Shown: piece by piece, positions 1 to 6,848 of the stretch
How positions within the stretch are numbered: position 1 is the stretch's first letter
How the letters are laid out: each line of letters begins with the position of its first letter
Assembly: GCA_016839425.1 (NCBI GenBank)
Contig: JAEOUI010000495.1
Coordinates: 1 to 9,668 of the forward strand
DNA from: Promethearchaeota archaeon
GTDB taxonomy: Archaea > Asgardarchaeota > Lokiarchaeia > Sigynarchaeales > SOKP01
Length of the DNA: 9,668 nucleotides
Reading direction: 5' to 3'
The notes under the pieces: model-generated
Told to the model about the DNA's origin: nothing
Databases searched by the model: none
What the model saw: the letters and a program-made list of their open reading frames with translations, nothing else
Position numbers and translations under genes: made by a program

Positions 1-608
1 ATTTCTTCAAGTGCAGTAAGGTATTTTGATGTCGTATGAAAGTGAAAATTTAAATCAGAAGATATTTGAGTTTTAGTTGAGCCAATATCGTTCTTTTTTA
101 AATATTCAATAATTTGCTTACATTTCTTGTTCCTAAAATAATACATGTATGTCGCCTCTTCTAAGGTGTTATTTGAATCGTAAAAGATCTGATGATTTTC
201 AATCATATTTTTTTTAATGAAGTTAAATTTCAACAAGATATTTAGGTGCCAAAAAACAATGTAATTATTTAAACCCGTTTTTTTTATAATTTTACTTGGG
301 ATGATACCGGGATTGTCTCTAATCGTGTTAAAGATTATTTCTCTTTTCTGATTTTCCAAGATATCTCCTTTAGTGAAGACTGATCCTTCCACGATAATAT
401 TTTTTTTTATTAAAGAAGTTAAAACTTGCTTAATTCCATTTTCGTTGATGTTAAGGTGTAATTTAGCGAATCTTGAACTAATTAAAGGAACCATCTCCAT
501 GATTTTGAAGGGCTTATTTTGATTTAAATGTTCAAGAAGCACATTATATACTTGCTCTTCCGTATTAATAGTTCTCGTTTTGCTTGGTTTTCTTCTCTCC
601 ATGCTCAT
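1..608 (-). CDS. Multi-winged-helix DNA-binding protein (C-terminal part beyond the window)
   Basis: Probable transcription regulator, open to the left edge; 202 complete codons are visible. Reading the minus strand from an ATG at 608 gives an N-terminal helical region (about residues 17-80) that looks like a degenerate winged helix. A clear winged helix follows at about 88-143, with turn NPGIIPSKI, recognition-helix region GLNNYIVFWHLNIL and wing ending IFYD. The beginning of another lies at about 163-202 (CKQIIEYLKKN, then LNFHFHTTSKYLTAL). Tandem winged helices of this kind (ArsR/MarR-like) are common in archaea. The start lies 5 bp after the stop of the membrane zinc-ribbon gene, so the two are almost certainly co-transcribed and probably translationally coupled. 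A G-run at 618-622 inside that gene's end could serve as the ribosome site. A second ATG lies at 602. The DNA-binding class is a confident call; the regulated genes are unknown. Confidence 0.8.
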   Translation of the reverse strand, partial: MSMERRKPSKTRTINTEEQVYNVLLEHLNQNKPFKIMEMVPLISSRFAKLHLNINENGIKQVLTSLIKKNIIVEGSVFTKGDILENQKREIIFNTIRDNPGIIPSKIIKKTGLNNYIVFWHLNILLKFNFIKKNMIENHQIFYDSNNTLEEATYMYYFRNKKCKQIIEYLKKNDIGSTKTQISSDLNFHFHTTSKYLTALEE

Positions 609-613
609 GAAAA

Positions 614-3172
614 TTAGTCCCCCATATCTAATTTAAAGTTAGAATCATTTGTTTCTTTCAATTTTAACATCCCATTGACGATATATTTTCTTTCATTTGA
701 TGTTAAAGCTAAAATATCTTCTAACAATTGTTTTAAATCATCATCTTCAAGAGCAAGCATCTTTATTTTTTCCCAGAGAGCCTTTTCTAATAGAGTAATA
801 TTCAAGTTATTCAGGTTTTCCAAGGCATTTTCGTCTTTCATTATTTCTAAGAGTTTATCGTTATTGAATGGATCAACGCGGTTTTCTTTTTTATTATCTA
901 TTGTCTTCTTTCCCAATTCTTGATCCTTCGTTCCATCTATTTCAGATAAGTGCATTTCTGTTTTAGAATGGATATTTTTCGTTTTACTTAATCTTTCATA
1001 TGGTTTATCTTGATTCGGTAAATCCTTAATTATTTTTTTTTCAGATATTTTTTTTTTTAAGCCTAAAGAGGTTTTTCGTTTTTTTTCATCTTTTTTTGCT
1101 AAATCAATTGATTCTGATTGAAATCCCTCTTCTAGTTGTTTAGTACTAGAGCCACAATAATTACAAAATTCTTCTTCCGATAAATATAAAGTACCACATT
1201 GGAGACATTTTACTCTAATCCCACAATATTTACAGAATTCTGCCGATTCTTTTGATATTAAAGTATCACAATTGAAACATTTTGGTCTTTTTGAGGAGAT
1301 TTTAACGATATCTTGTTTAATTGATTGTTTATCAGATGAAAGTATATTTTTTTTTTTCTTTTTTTTCTTAGATTTATGAATATAGGTTGCTAAAATCATT
1401 ATTACTAATATCATAACAGATATCAATATGATAGTTAAAAATATCAAAGGAAAAGATTGATCAGGTTTCTCAATAATATAAATATAAGCGGATTCTGATT
1501 GTTTTATATTTCCCACATTATCAATGGCCCAGATTGTTATTTTATGATAACTAGTATTCATGTATGAAGATATATTCCCCCAATAACACCACCAGCATCC
1601 ATATGTGAGGGATTCATGCATCGTCAGGTTGATCGGTTCATAATTGCTATAAGATTCTATCATGGCTTTTGCCGATACAATACCCGGAACAGATCTATCG
1701 TAAATTATGGCTTCAATAGGGAGCATCCAACAATCTTTGTAATAAATCGTACTTGGAACGACAATCTCAACGCTTGGTATATCGTCATAAGGGCCAAAAA
1801 GCGAACCACATATACCAAAGTCATCACCATCTTGATAATAAACAGACCAAGCAATAGCAAATGAATTACTAGAGAGGCTACAGATTGAAGGATCTCTATG
1901 TCTCGTATAATTATGACTTACTTGAAATTCTTCAACAATGAATTCTCCTTTGGTAATATTAATGACACTCGTATAGATCTCAGAGTAATATTTATGAGCA
2001 GTATTCCATGTAATGACACCAATTTCATTGGAAAGAGCACATATTGAGGGATTCAAACGAGAATACCACATATCTTTAATTATGCTGAATTCTTTCGTCG
2101 TATTTTTTCCATTAGTTGCGTTTATAACGCTTGCATGTATATTCCAGAGAGAATCGTCTTCTGAATAACTACTCCATGCTAATAAAAATGTTTCATTGGA
2201 AAACGCAGAGATTGATGGAGTTTGAATTTCATTATTATGGAAAATATTTAATAAAAGTTCTGAGCTTGTATTTTCGCCGGTAGACGAATTAAAAACCTTA
2301 GCTTGGAATCCATTTGCAGCTCCATTTTCCCAAACAACGACAAAATGATCGTTATCTAAAGATGTAATTAAAGGATTATATTTTTTCCCATCAATATTTT
2401 CATTTACTTTTAATTCACTAGTAATATTATTTCCCGTGTTTGCGTCAAAAAGCATTATATAAACAATTGTATTATCAGAACCCAACAGATCTCTTGAAAT
2501 CCATGTAACTGCAAATGAATCGTCGGAAATCGCACAGATCGAGGGAGATGTAGAATCCCAATATAAATGTTCCTTTATAAGATATTCAGCCGTATTATTA
2601 GTTCCCGAGGTTGCATTGAATACTATCACATGCTCTCCGAATTCACTACACCAAGCAACAGCAAATAAATCATTCGAAAGAGCACAGATCGATGGATATG
2701 CATTGAATCCTATAGGATTTTGATTTATTCTAAAATCTGAAGGTATATTACTCCCGGATGTTATATCATAAACGGATCCATAAATATTAGCCTCAACTTT
2801 TGAGTTATTGTCAGTCCATACTCCAACAATCGTTTCATTAGAGAGTGCACAAATCGAAGGAGAATGCTGATCACCAACCGTGTGACTATTCACAAGATCT
2901 TGGTCTATTATTAATGCTAAATAATCAAGGGAACTGCTATATTTTAAAGAAAAGTTTGGTTGATATAAATTGGAGTTGTGATTTATTTGAAGAAGGTCTA
3001 TTGATAAAGTTCCAAATGAAATGAATATTAATATTAATATTGAAAAAAATTTTTTACTTTCTTTTTTCATCTCGTCAAACCTTTTTATTAATTTCTTTAA
3101 ATAATTAACATCAAAAATCTTATATAAATAGATGAGGTAATTTTTTGAAGTAATATTTCTTTCAAAATTCAT
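614..3172 (-). CDS. Membrane-anchored seven-repeat beta-propeller protein with two cytosolic zinc ribbons
   Basis: Receptor-like protein of unknown ligand. Order of parts: N-terminal hydrophobic segment (about 42-58, FFSILILIFISFGTLSI after a Lys-rich stretch); seven repeats of the motif PSICALSNxxFAVAW beginning at residues 105, 160, 210, 267, 319, 375 and 428, with a second conserved stretch of type FNATSGxNxTxEF between them; an Ig-like beta region (about 466-568); one membrane helix (573-597) followed by a Lys run (602-608); two zinc ribbons (Cys 632/635/647/650 and 656/659/670/673); a Lys-rich linker; and a helical C-terminus (770-840). Spacing of 50-57 residues and a count of seven fit a seven-bladed propeller. 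About fifteen N-x-S/T sequons lie on the propeller side, consistent with an exported, glycosylated ectodomain; the Lys run places the ribbons in the cytosol. Met35 (position 3070, SD-like AAAAAGG 9 nt upstream) would give a textbook signal peptide and may be the true start (818 residues). No enzyme motif is seen. Confidence 0.85.
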   Translation of the reverse strand: MNFERNITSKNYLIYLYKIFDVNYLKKLIKRFDEMKKESKKFFSILILIFISFGTLSIDLLQINHNSNLYQPNFSLKYSSSLDYLALIIDQDLVNSHTVGDQHSPSICALSNETIVGVWTDNNSKVEANIYGSVYDITSGSNIPSDFRINQNPIGFNAYPSICALSNDLFAVAWCSEFGEHVIVFNATSGTNNTAEYLIKEHLYWDSTSPSICAISDDSFAVTWISRDLLGSDNTIVYIMLFDANTGNNITSELKVNENIDGKKYNPLITSLDNDHFVVVWENGAANGFQAKVFNSSTGENTSSELLLNIFHNNEIQTPSISAFSNETFLLAWSSYSEDDSLWNIHASVINATNGKNTTKEFSIIKDMWYSRLNPSICALSNEIGVITWNTAHKYYSEIYTSVINITKGEFIVEEFQVSHNYTRHRDPSICSLSSNSFAIAWSVYYQDGDDFGICGSLFGPYDDIPSVEIVVPSTIYYKDCWMLPIEAIIYDRSVPGIVSAKAMIESYSNYEPINLTMHESLTYGCWWCYWGNISSYMNTSYHKITIWAIDNVGNIKQSESAYIYIIEKPDQSFPLIFLTIILISVMILVIMILATYIHKSKKKKKKKNILSSDKQSIKQDIVKISSKRPKCFNCDTLISKESAEFCKYCGIRVKCLQCGTLYLSEEEFCNYCGSSTKQLEEGFQSESIDLAKKDEKKRKTSLGLKKKISEKKIIKDLPNQDKPYERLSKTKNIHSKTEMHLSEIDGTKDQELGKKTIDNKKENRVDPFNNDKLLEIMKDENALENLNNLNITLLEKALWEKIKMLALEDDDLKQLLEDILALTSNERKYIVNGMLKLKETNDSNFKLDMGD
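1847..2860 (-). repeat. Seven tandem protein-level repeats (propeller blades)
   Basis: Seven copies of a roughly 15-residue motif (consensus PSICALSNxxFAVAW) recur every 50-57 codons within the membrane protein. Copies 1, 2, 3, 6 and 7 are the closest; copy 4 (NPLITSLDNDHFVVVW) and copy 5 (TPSISAFSNETFLLAW) have drifted. The DNA copies are diverged, so these are old protein repeats and not a recent tandem duplication. Confidence 0.85.
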
Positions 3173-3243
3173 TTCAACTAAGGAATGTAACTAATTTTAA
3201 AGAATCTCGAATCTAAGATAGATTTCTCAAGCTTAAACTATAG

Positions 3244-3251
3244 TATTTAAA
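3244..3251 (-). promoter_or_regulatory. Putative TATA box for the propeller/zinc-ribbon gene
   Basis: On the minus strand this reads TTTAAATA within CTTTTAAATACTATAG. A start site about 25 nt downstream (near 3220) would leave a leader of roughly 50 nt before the ATG at 3172, or about 150 nt before the alternative ATG at 3070. The extended string TTTAAATACT(A/G)TA recurs in front of the 7TM gene at 4268. Confidence 0.45.
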
Positions 3252-3294
3252 AGAGTAGTAATATTGTAATTATTATTTTAATTCTAATTAAGAA

Positions 3295-4086
3295 TTATGT
3301 TATATTTGATTTTAATGATAATACAGCAAATTGAAGTAGAAAAACCGCAAGCAAGTATGTCGCTCCAATCCAAAGGGCAGAATATAAAATAGATTTTGAA
3401 AATTTATTGATGGCAAGAATTGCATCTGAAATGAAAAACAAAATTGCCCCTGCAAACAATAACAAGCGAAAAAAAAGATTTCTTTTCTTATATCCAAGCC
3501 CCCAAGAAGCCACGAGAGCGTTTAGCATTAATACAATCATATAAGGTACGATTAGAATCGTAATAATATTTGAAGGGGAAAACAATAAAGTAAAATATAG
3601 CATAATAGTGAGAATAATCCAAAAAAAAGTAGAAAATAAGGTTAATCTTTTAGTTAACATAGATAAAAGTATTTTAGGGTTTAAATGCACGATACCTGTA
3701 TATGCGACGATATAAAATAGCTGAGCTACTAAAAATAATAGCATGCCAATGATGAAATCTTGATGTATTACATAATCTGCAATAGAACAAAATAACATTG
3801 CCAAGGGCATTAGATTCAAAAATCGGATTGGTTTTAATTGTTTGGGCTCACGATTCTCAATAATTATATCGGTCTCTTTAAGAAATGCTGAAATAACTTT
3901 AGGTTTTATAATGCAAAAGCGAATTAATATAGCCATGAGTAAAATCAAAAGCGAAGAAGTTAGAAATAAAGCCCAAACATCCAAATCCAATACTACATAA
4001 AGAATTTGACGAGTCACTTCTAACGCAAGAACGATACAAGCGATGATTAAGGCATAAATAGGTGAGATTTTTTTCATAAAACTCAA
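3295..4086 (-). CDS. YhhN/TMEM86-family membrane protein (lysoplasmalogenase-like)
   Basis: Integral membrane protein with about eight predicted helices. It matches the YhhN/TMEM86 pattern: MLFCSIADYVI (97-107), then LFLVAQLFYIVAYTG (117-131), GAILFFISDAILAINKF (213-229) and TYLLAVFLLQ (243-252). The two conserved acidic positions are present as Asp104 and Asp221. Characterised members hydrolyse the vinyl-ether bond of lysoplasmalogens, but many family members are untested, so the substrate here is an inference. Length (260-263) suits the family. The longest frame begins with TTG at 4086; the ATG at 4077, three codons in, is the more likely start. Neither has a Shine-Dalgarno site, so the message may be leaderless. 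It is transcribed divergently from the 7TM gene across a roughly 180 bp gap and lies 122 bp upstream of the propeller gene, which has its own TATA-like site. Confidence 0.75.
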   Translation of the reverse strand: MSFMKKISPIYALIIACIVLALEVTRQILYVVLDLDVWALFLTSSLLILLMAILIRFCIIKPKVISAFLKETDIIIENREPKQLKPIRFLNLMPLAMLFCSIADYVIHQDFIIGMLLFLVAQLFYIVAYTGIVHLNPKILLSMLTKRLTLFSTFFWIILTIMLYFTLLFSPSNIITILIVPYMIVLMLNALVASWGLGYKKRNLFFRLLLFAGAILFFISDAILAINKFSKSILYSALWIGATYLLAVFLLQFAVLSLKSNIT

Positions 4087-4101
4087 GAAATATAAGTATC
4101 T

Positions 4102-4114
4102 CGTTAATTTAACG
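4102..4114. promoter_or_regulatory. Small perfect palindrome in the divergent promoter region
   Basis: CGTTAA-T-TTAACG, two 6 bp arms around one base. It lies about 25-37 bp upstream of the ATG at 4077 on the minus strand, where the TATA element of a leaderless gene would be expected; its core TTAAATTAA could be that element. It could equally be an operator overlapping the promoter. The short length makes chance occurrence possible in AT-rich DNA. Confidence 0.3.
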
Positions 4115-4216
4115 CTTATTAATTAAATCAAGTCTAGATTCATTATTTTTAATTTTTTTATTTTATATTTTAACCTAATATTGTTTTCATTTAATCTTGC
4201 TCCTTAATTAATAATA

Positions 4217-4224
4217 TTTAAATA
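4217..4224 (+). promoter_or_regulatory. Putative TATA box for the 7TM gene at 4268
   Basis: TTTAAATA, followed by CTGTATG, about 44 bp upstream of the GTG start. Transcription would begin near 4246 and leave a leader of about 22 nt. The extended string matches the one in front of the propeller gene on the other strand. Confidence 0.5.
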
Positions 4225-4267
4225 CTGTATGAAATATTAATCCAATATTCCAATCAAATAGATTCTC

Positions 4268-5047
4268 GTGTTTTCAAGCTTGTTGTTAGTAAATCTTTCT
4301 TTTGAAAGTCATATTTTTGCAATAATAACATCTATTTGCATGATCTTCTCTATTGTAATTGCGTTGATCATTCTCTTAAAAGCAATTAAGTCCAGAGAAC
4401 GGATGCTTTATTTTGCCTTCTGTCTCATGTTTTTTACATTCATGGTCTGGTATAATCATTTTATCGGGTATTTTTATTGGATTTTTACAAGCGAATTACT
4501 CCCTTACGAATTAAGTATCGTCATGACGGAAATGTTTTATCCAATCGGAATATTATGTTGGCTTTACATCTATGTTCTAGGATCAAGCATTACAAAAAAG
4601 AACACCGTTATCGGTATTTTGGTTTTTTATATTATAATATACGAGATATATATGTCTTATTTCTTATTTTTGGCACCAAACGCTCCTGTGGAGGCCTATA
4701 TAGCTTCGATAGTCGAACTAACGATAACACCACACGGATTCATAATGATAACAGCATTTATATTTATTGTAAGTGGATGTGTTTCGGGAATCCATTTTTC
4801 AATAAAAGCAATGAATAGAGAAAATAATATTGGAGTACGATGGAAGGGAAGGTTTTTACTAATAGCATTTGTATTATTTTTCGTACAGCTCGTTATTGAT
4901 ATCGTTAGCCCATTGGAGTTCATTGCTCTTAATGTTGCTTCAAAAATAATGCTGTTGATCGTGATATTTTTCTTTTATTTAGGATTTTTACTTCCAACTT
5001 GGATTCGAAAAATCATTGCACGAAATAAAAATCCAAACACAGCATGA
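4268..5047 (+). CDS. Seven-helix membrane protein resembling a sensor-kinase input domain
   Basis: No characterised family recognised. The 259 residues hold seven predicted membrane helices (about 16-38, 45-70, 84-104, 114-136, 155-175, 194-213, 221-243) and almost nothing else. Charged loop signatures include IKSRERMLYF (40-49) and RWKGRFL (191-197), and the last helix ends GFLLPTWIRKII. This layout resembles the N-terminal 7TM region of the histidine kinase at 7747, whose last helix ends GFFIIKEPKLLYIL, so it may be a sensor module without an output domain. The start is a GTG: the nearest upstream in-frame ATG (4229) is stopped after two codons and the first internal ATG (codon 25) would remove part of helix 1. 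It runs head-on into the zinc-ribbon gene, with 14 bp between stops; a run of eight T at 5109-5116 inside that gene is a possible poly-T terminator. The stop is TGA. Confidence 0.75.
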   Translation: MFSSLLLVNLSFESHIFAIITSICMIFSIVIALIILLKAIKSRERMLYFAFCLMFFTFMVWYNHFIGYFYWIFTSELLPYELSIVMTEMFYPIGILCWLYIYVLGSSITKKNTVIGILVFYIIIYEIYMSYFLFLAPNAPVEAYIASIVELTITPHGFIMITAFIFIVSGCVSGIHFSIKAMNRENNIGVRWKGRFLLIAFVLFFVQLVIDIVSPLEFIALNVASKIMLLIVIFFFYLGFLLPTWIRKIIARNKNPNTA

Positions 5048-5061
5048 AATCGATCTTGATA

Positions 5062-5784
5062 TTAAGCTTTTTCTGAATGGAATAACAAGTTTAGAGATTC
5101 TATCCCAATTTTTTTTAATATCTGAGATAGTAGATCCTTTCGATCAATTTCTCCTTGCTGATAATTATGCAAGTAATTCTTGACTTTTCCATCATGTAAT
5201 TGAACACATTTATTCAAGAATTTTTCTTCAATTTCTTGATTTTCAAACAATTTTAACGCATTACCAGTTATTTCTTCAAGGGAATTTAGCATTTCTAATT
5301 TAATAGAATCTATTTTTTCTTGTAATTCTTGATAATGCTGTTGAAACATAACCGAGTTCTCGTAGTCACCTCGGGAATCGTGCTCTTTAATAAGATTGCT
5401 GAAGTAATCTTGGTCGGTTTTTAAAGATTTAAAGTTTCGGTTTAACTCTTCGTGATATTTAACTTGATTTTCAAGGAGTATTGTCAGCTTATTTACTTTT
5501 TCGTTTATTTCTTTCTCAGGAGGGGGACCTTCTCTTGGACTTACATTAACAGTCTCAATAGATTGTTGTTGGATGGAATTTCCACCTTCCGATTGATATT
5601 GTTCTACGAGATGGTTACTCGTCGTAATGTTCTGAGATTTTTGTGGAATATCAATTCCAGTTGGGCAAGGAGTAATATCTAATTTTGGTGAATAACAGCT
5701 CGAACAATAATCTTTTCCTGGCATTGCGAGGAAAATCTTGCATTTCTTACACGGTCTCATGCTATTTCCACAACCCTTTTTCAT
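5062..5784 (-). CDS. Zinc-ribbon coiled-coil protein of unknown function
   Basis: Soluble 240-residue protein. An N-terminal zinc ribbon has Cys12, 15, 27 and 30 (CxxC-x11-CxxC). A low-complexity Gln/Ser/Pro linker (about 45-90) follows, then a long charged helical or coiled-coil stretch (about 91-185) and a helical C-terminus (186-235). The stretch RGDYENSVMFQQHYQEL (138-154) faintly recalls UVR-type helical pairs, but that is too weak for a call. The ribbon has the same Cys spacing as the two in the membrane protein at 614, which suggests a shared style of adaptor. The ATG at 5784 lacks a Shine-Dalgarno site. A second ATG at 5760 (MRPCKKC) would remove eight residues and still keep all four ribbon Cys. 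The gene is monocistronic, with a 20 bp inverted repeat just upstream. Confidence 0.75.
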   Translation of the reverse strand: MKKGCGNSMRPCKKCKIFLAMPGKDYCSSCYSPKLDITPCPTGIDIPQKSQNITTSNHLVEQYQSEGGNSIQQQSIETVNVSPREGPPPEKEINEKVNKLTILLENQVKYHEELNRNFKSLKTDQDYFSNLIKEHDSRGDYENSVMFQQHYQELQEKIDSIKLEMLNSLEEITGNALKLFENQEIEEKFLNKCVQLHDGKVKNYLHNYQQGEIDRKDLLSQILKKIGIESLNLLFHSEKA

Positions 5785-5803
5785 GGAATTATCTTAAGTG
5801 ATG

Positions 5804-5823
5804 GGCGAAATTTTAATCTCGCC
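5804..5823. promoter_or_regulatory. 20 bp near-perfect inverted repeat upstream of the zinc-ribbon gene
   Basis: On the plus strand GGCGAAATT-TT-AATCTCGCC: 9 bp arms with one mismatch and a 2 bp centre. The GC ends stand out in an AT-rich gap. It begins 19 bp upstream of the ATG at 5784, so it would lie in the 5' leader or overlap the transcription start. Symmetry and size suit a dimeric winged-helix repressor. A hairpin is less likely because the loop is only 2 nt. Confidence 0.45.
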
Positions 5824-6069
5824 ATTTAGGTATTTCTCTAAGACATATTCTTTTTATTGATTAAAAATTTTTCCATTTCTATATTTATTTATTTTAAATA
5901 CACGAGGAGTGAAAAAACGACCTAATTGAATAAATCTCTTTATTTCATTAAATAGAATTTATCTTTAATATTCAAAACAACCAATTGGTAGAAAAGTGAA
6001 ATTTTAATAAATATTATCAAAATCGAATGTCAATAAATGACTATCCATTTTATTTATTAATTTAAAATT

Positions 6070-6552
6070 TTAGAGAGAATTTCGTTGATCCTCAAGATCT
6101 ATTTTAACAAAGGGAATGCGATTCAATATATATTCCTTATTTATGGTAAAGATTGGGATCTCGTTGTCAATACACCATTTGAATCTTGAGACTTCACCTG
6201 AGAAATAAGGATTTTCAACGTTTTTAATTGCTTCTTTCTTAATAACGCAGCGCCCTCTCCTCAGGGAAGGAGCCATATTAGCCCAATTATCTCCCGCTTG
6301 ATAGATGAGATCGTGTAATTCTGATTTTTTTTTACCTGTTAACTGATTGTTTAGATAGTATGACCTAGCAAGCATGTTAAGAGAGTTTCTTTCCCAATCT
6401 TTTTGTCTCCAAATAAAATAATTCAAGATCTCGTGTTCGGGAATTATAAAAGCGCGACTATCGAATGAAACGATTTCATTTGGAAGAAAATCATTTTCTT
6501 GTTTCCATTTCATCGCAACGGCAGAAGCAATCCCTGCTGACACACTCGTCAT
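6070..6552 (-). CDS. thg1: Thg1-like 3'-5' tRNA nucleotidyltransferase, C-terminal part after an in-frame TAG
   Basis: This is the second part of a Thg1-like protein, in the same frame as the segment at 6574-6822. The seven codons between the TAG and this ATG read FDNKISK, which continues the family pattern WFxxxxxKxxSxxAxxAS. Downstream family signatures are all present: SFDSRAFIIP, the RQKDWERNSLNMLA motif, LTGKKKSELHDLIYQAG, NWANM and RRGRCVIKK. These resemble bacterial/archaeal Thg1-like proteins (TLPs), which add nucleotides 3'-5' to repair truncated tRNA 5' ends, more than the eukaryotic HINNLYNT form. Independent initiation at 6552 looks unlikely: no Shine-Dalgarno site precedes it and the product would lack the catalytic aspartates. 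Joined across the TAG the protein is about 250 residues from the ATG at 6822, normal for the family. It is therefore either half of a read-through protein or part of a recent pseudogene. Confidence 0.75.
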   Translation of the reverse strand: MTSVSAGIASAVAMKWKQENDFLPNEIVSFDSRAFIIPEHEILNYFIWRQKDWERNSLNMLARSYYLNNQLTGKKKSELHDLIYQAGDNWANMAPSLRRGRCVIKKEAIKNVENPYFSGEVSRFKWCIDNEIPIFTINKEYILNRIPFVKIDLEDQRNSL

Positions 6553-6573
6553 CTTGGATATCTTGTTATCGAA

Positions 6574-6576
6574 CTA
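6574..6576 (-). other. In-frame TAG at the conserved Trp position of the Thg1-like gene
   Basis: Minus-strand codon TAG between NEPMQEP and FDNKISK, with no frame change. Human THG1 has NWFKRRASK at this place, and archaeal members also have Trp-Phe, so a TGG codon is expected; a single G-to-A change explains the stop. Premature stop, sequencing error or a recoded amber codon are all possible. The other genes with visible ends stop with TAA (six, including the Thg1 frame) or TGA (one). Confidence 0.7.
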
Positions 6577-6822
6577 TGGTTCTTGCATGGGTTCGTTGTA
6601 GATAAGGAGGCTAACCTCATCGGATTGAATGTAAGCTAATCTTGTTCCAGTTATGTCTTCGCAAAGAACTACGGATATCGCATTCATCATTTCTATAATT
6701 CTATTATCAAATGGTTTTTTCAAATCTTTTGTAAAGGTGTGAAAAGCCCTTCCATCGACACGCATAATTATTGGTAGGTTATAAGGTAAACGATATGAGG
6801 ATGCTTTTTCGTAATTCTTCAT
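6574..6822 (-). CDS. thg1: Thg1-like 3'-5' tRNA nucleotidyltransferase, N-terminal part ending at TAG
   Basis: Catalytic palm of a Thg1-like protein. It carries RVDGRAFHTFT (21-31) with metal-binding Asp23, and YIQSDEVSLLIY (64-75) with Asp68 and Glu69. These correspond to the two metal-binding aspartate motifs of human THG1 (Asp29 and Asp76). The frame halts at TAG after NEPMQEP; the homologous sequence continues in the same frame at 6573. The ATG at 6822 has a usable ribosome site (GGAG, 5 nt spacer). However, the frame is open upstream and reads ASHGERMKNYE, the usual N-terminal context of the family, back to an ATA at 6841-6843 that lies 5 nt after a perfect GGTGAT. The real start may therefore be 6843. 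It is second in an operon, 32 bp after the polynucleotide kinase stop. Alone this piece is too short to fold as an enzyme. Confidence 0.8.
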   Translation of the reverse strand: MKNYEKASSYRLPYNLPIIMRVDGRAFHTFTKDLKKPFDNRIIEMMNAISVVLCEDITGTRLAYIQSDEVSLLIYNEPMQEP

Positions 6823-6848
6823 TCTTTCTCCGTGCGATGCTATTTTAA

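Noticed and set aside
675..923. Plus-strand open frame of 82 codons
   Set aside because: Lies opposite the Lys- and Glu-rich C-terminus of the membrane protein; Phe/Ser-rich shadow with no independent motif or ribosome site.
1347..1366. T-runs (11 and 8 T) as a terminator or programmed frameshift site
   Set aside because: They simply encode the Lys run after the membrane helix, and the same frame continues into intact zinc ribbons.
1616..1864. Plus-strand open frame opposite the last propeller repeat and Ig-like region
   Set aside because: Antisense shadow; the minus strand carries the conserved repeats.
4477..4818. Overlapping plus-strand frame of 113 codons
   Set aside because: Out-of-frame shadow of the 7TM gene, whose own frame gives clean membrane helices.
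5785..6069. Search of the 285 bp gap for a small RNA or tRNA
   Set aside because: Apart from the inverted repeat at 5804-5823 it is plain AT-rich DNA; no cloverleaf, no convincing C/D box pair, no long open frame.
6553..6822. Thg1-like segments as a deliberately split two-gene enzyme
   Set aside because: The two parts are in one frame with family sequence running through the stop, and the second ATG lacks a ribosome site; a single interrupted gene is simpler.
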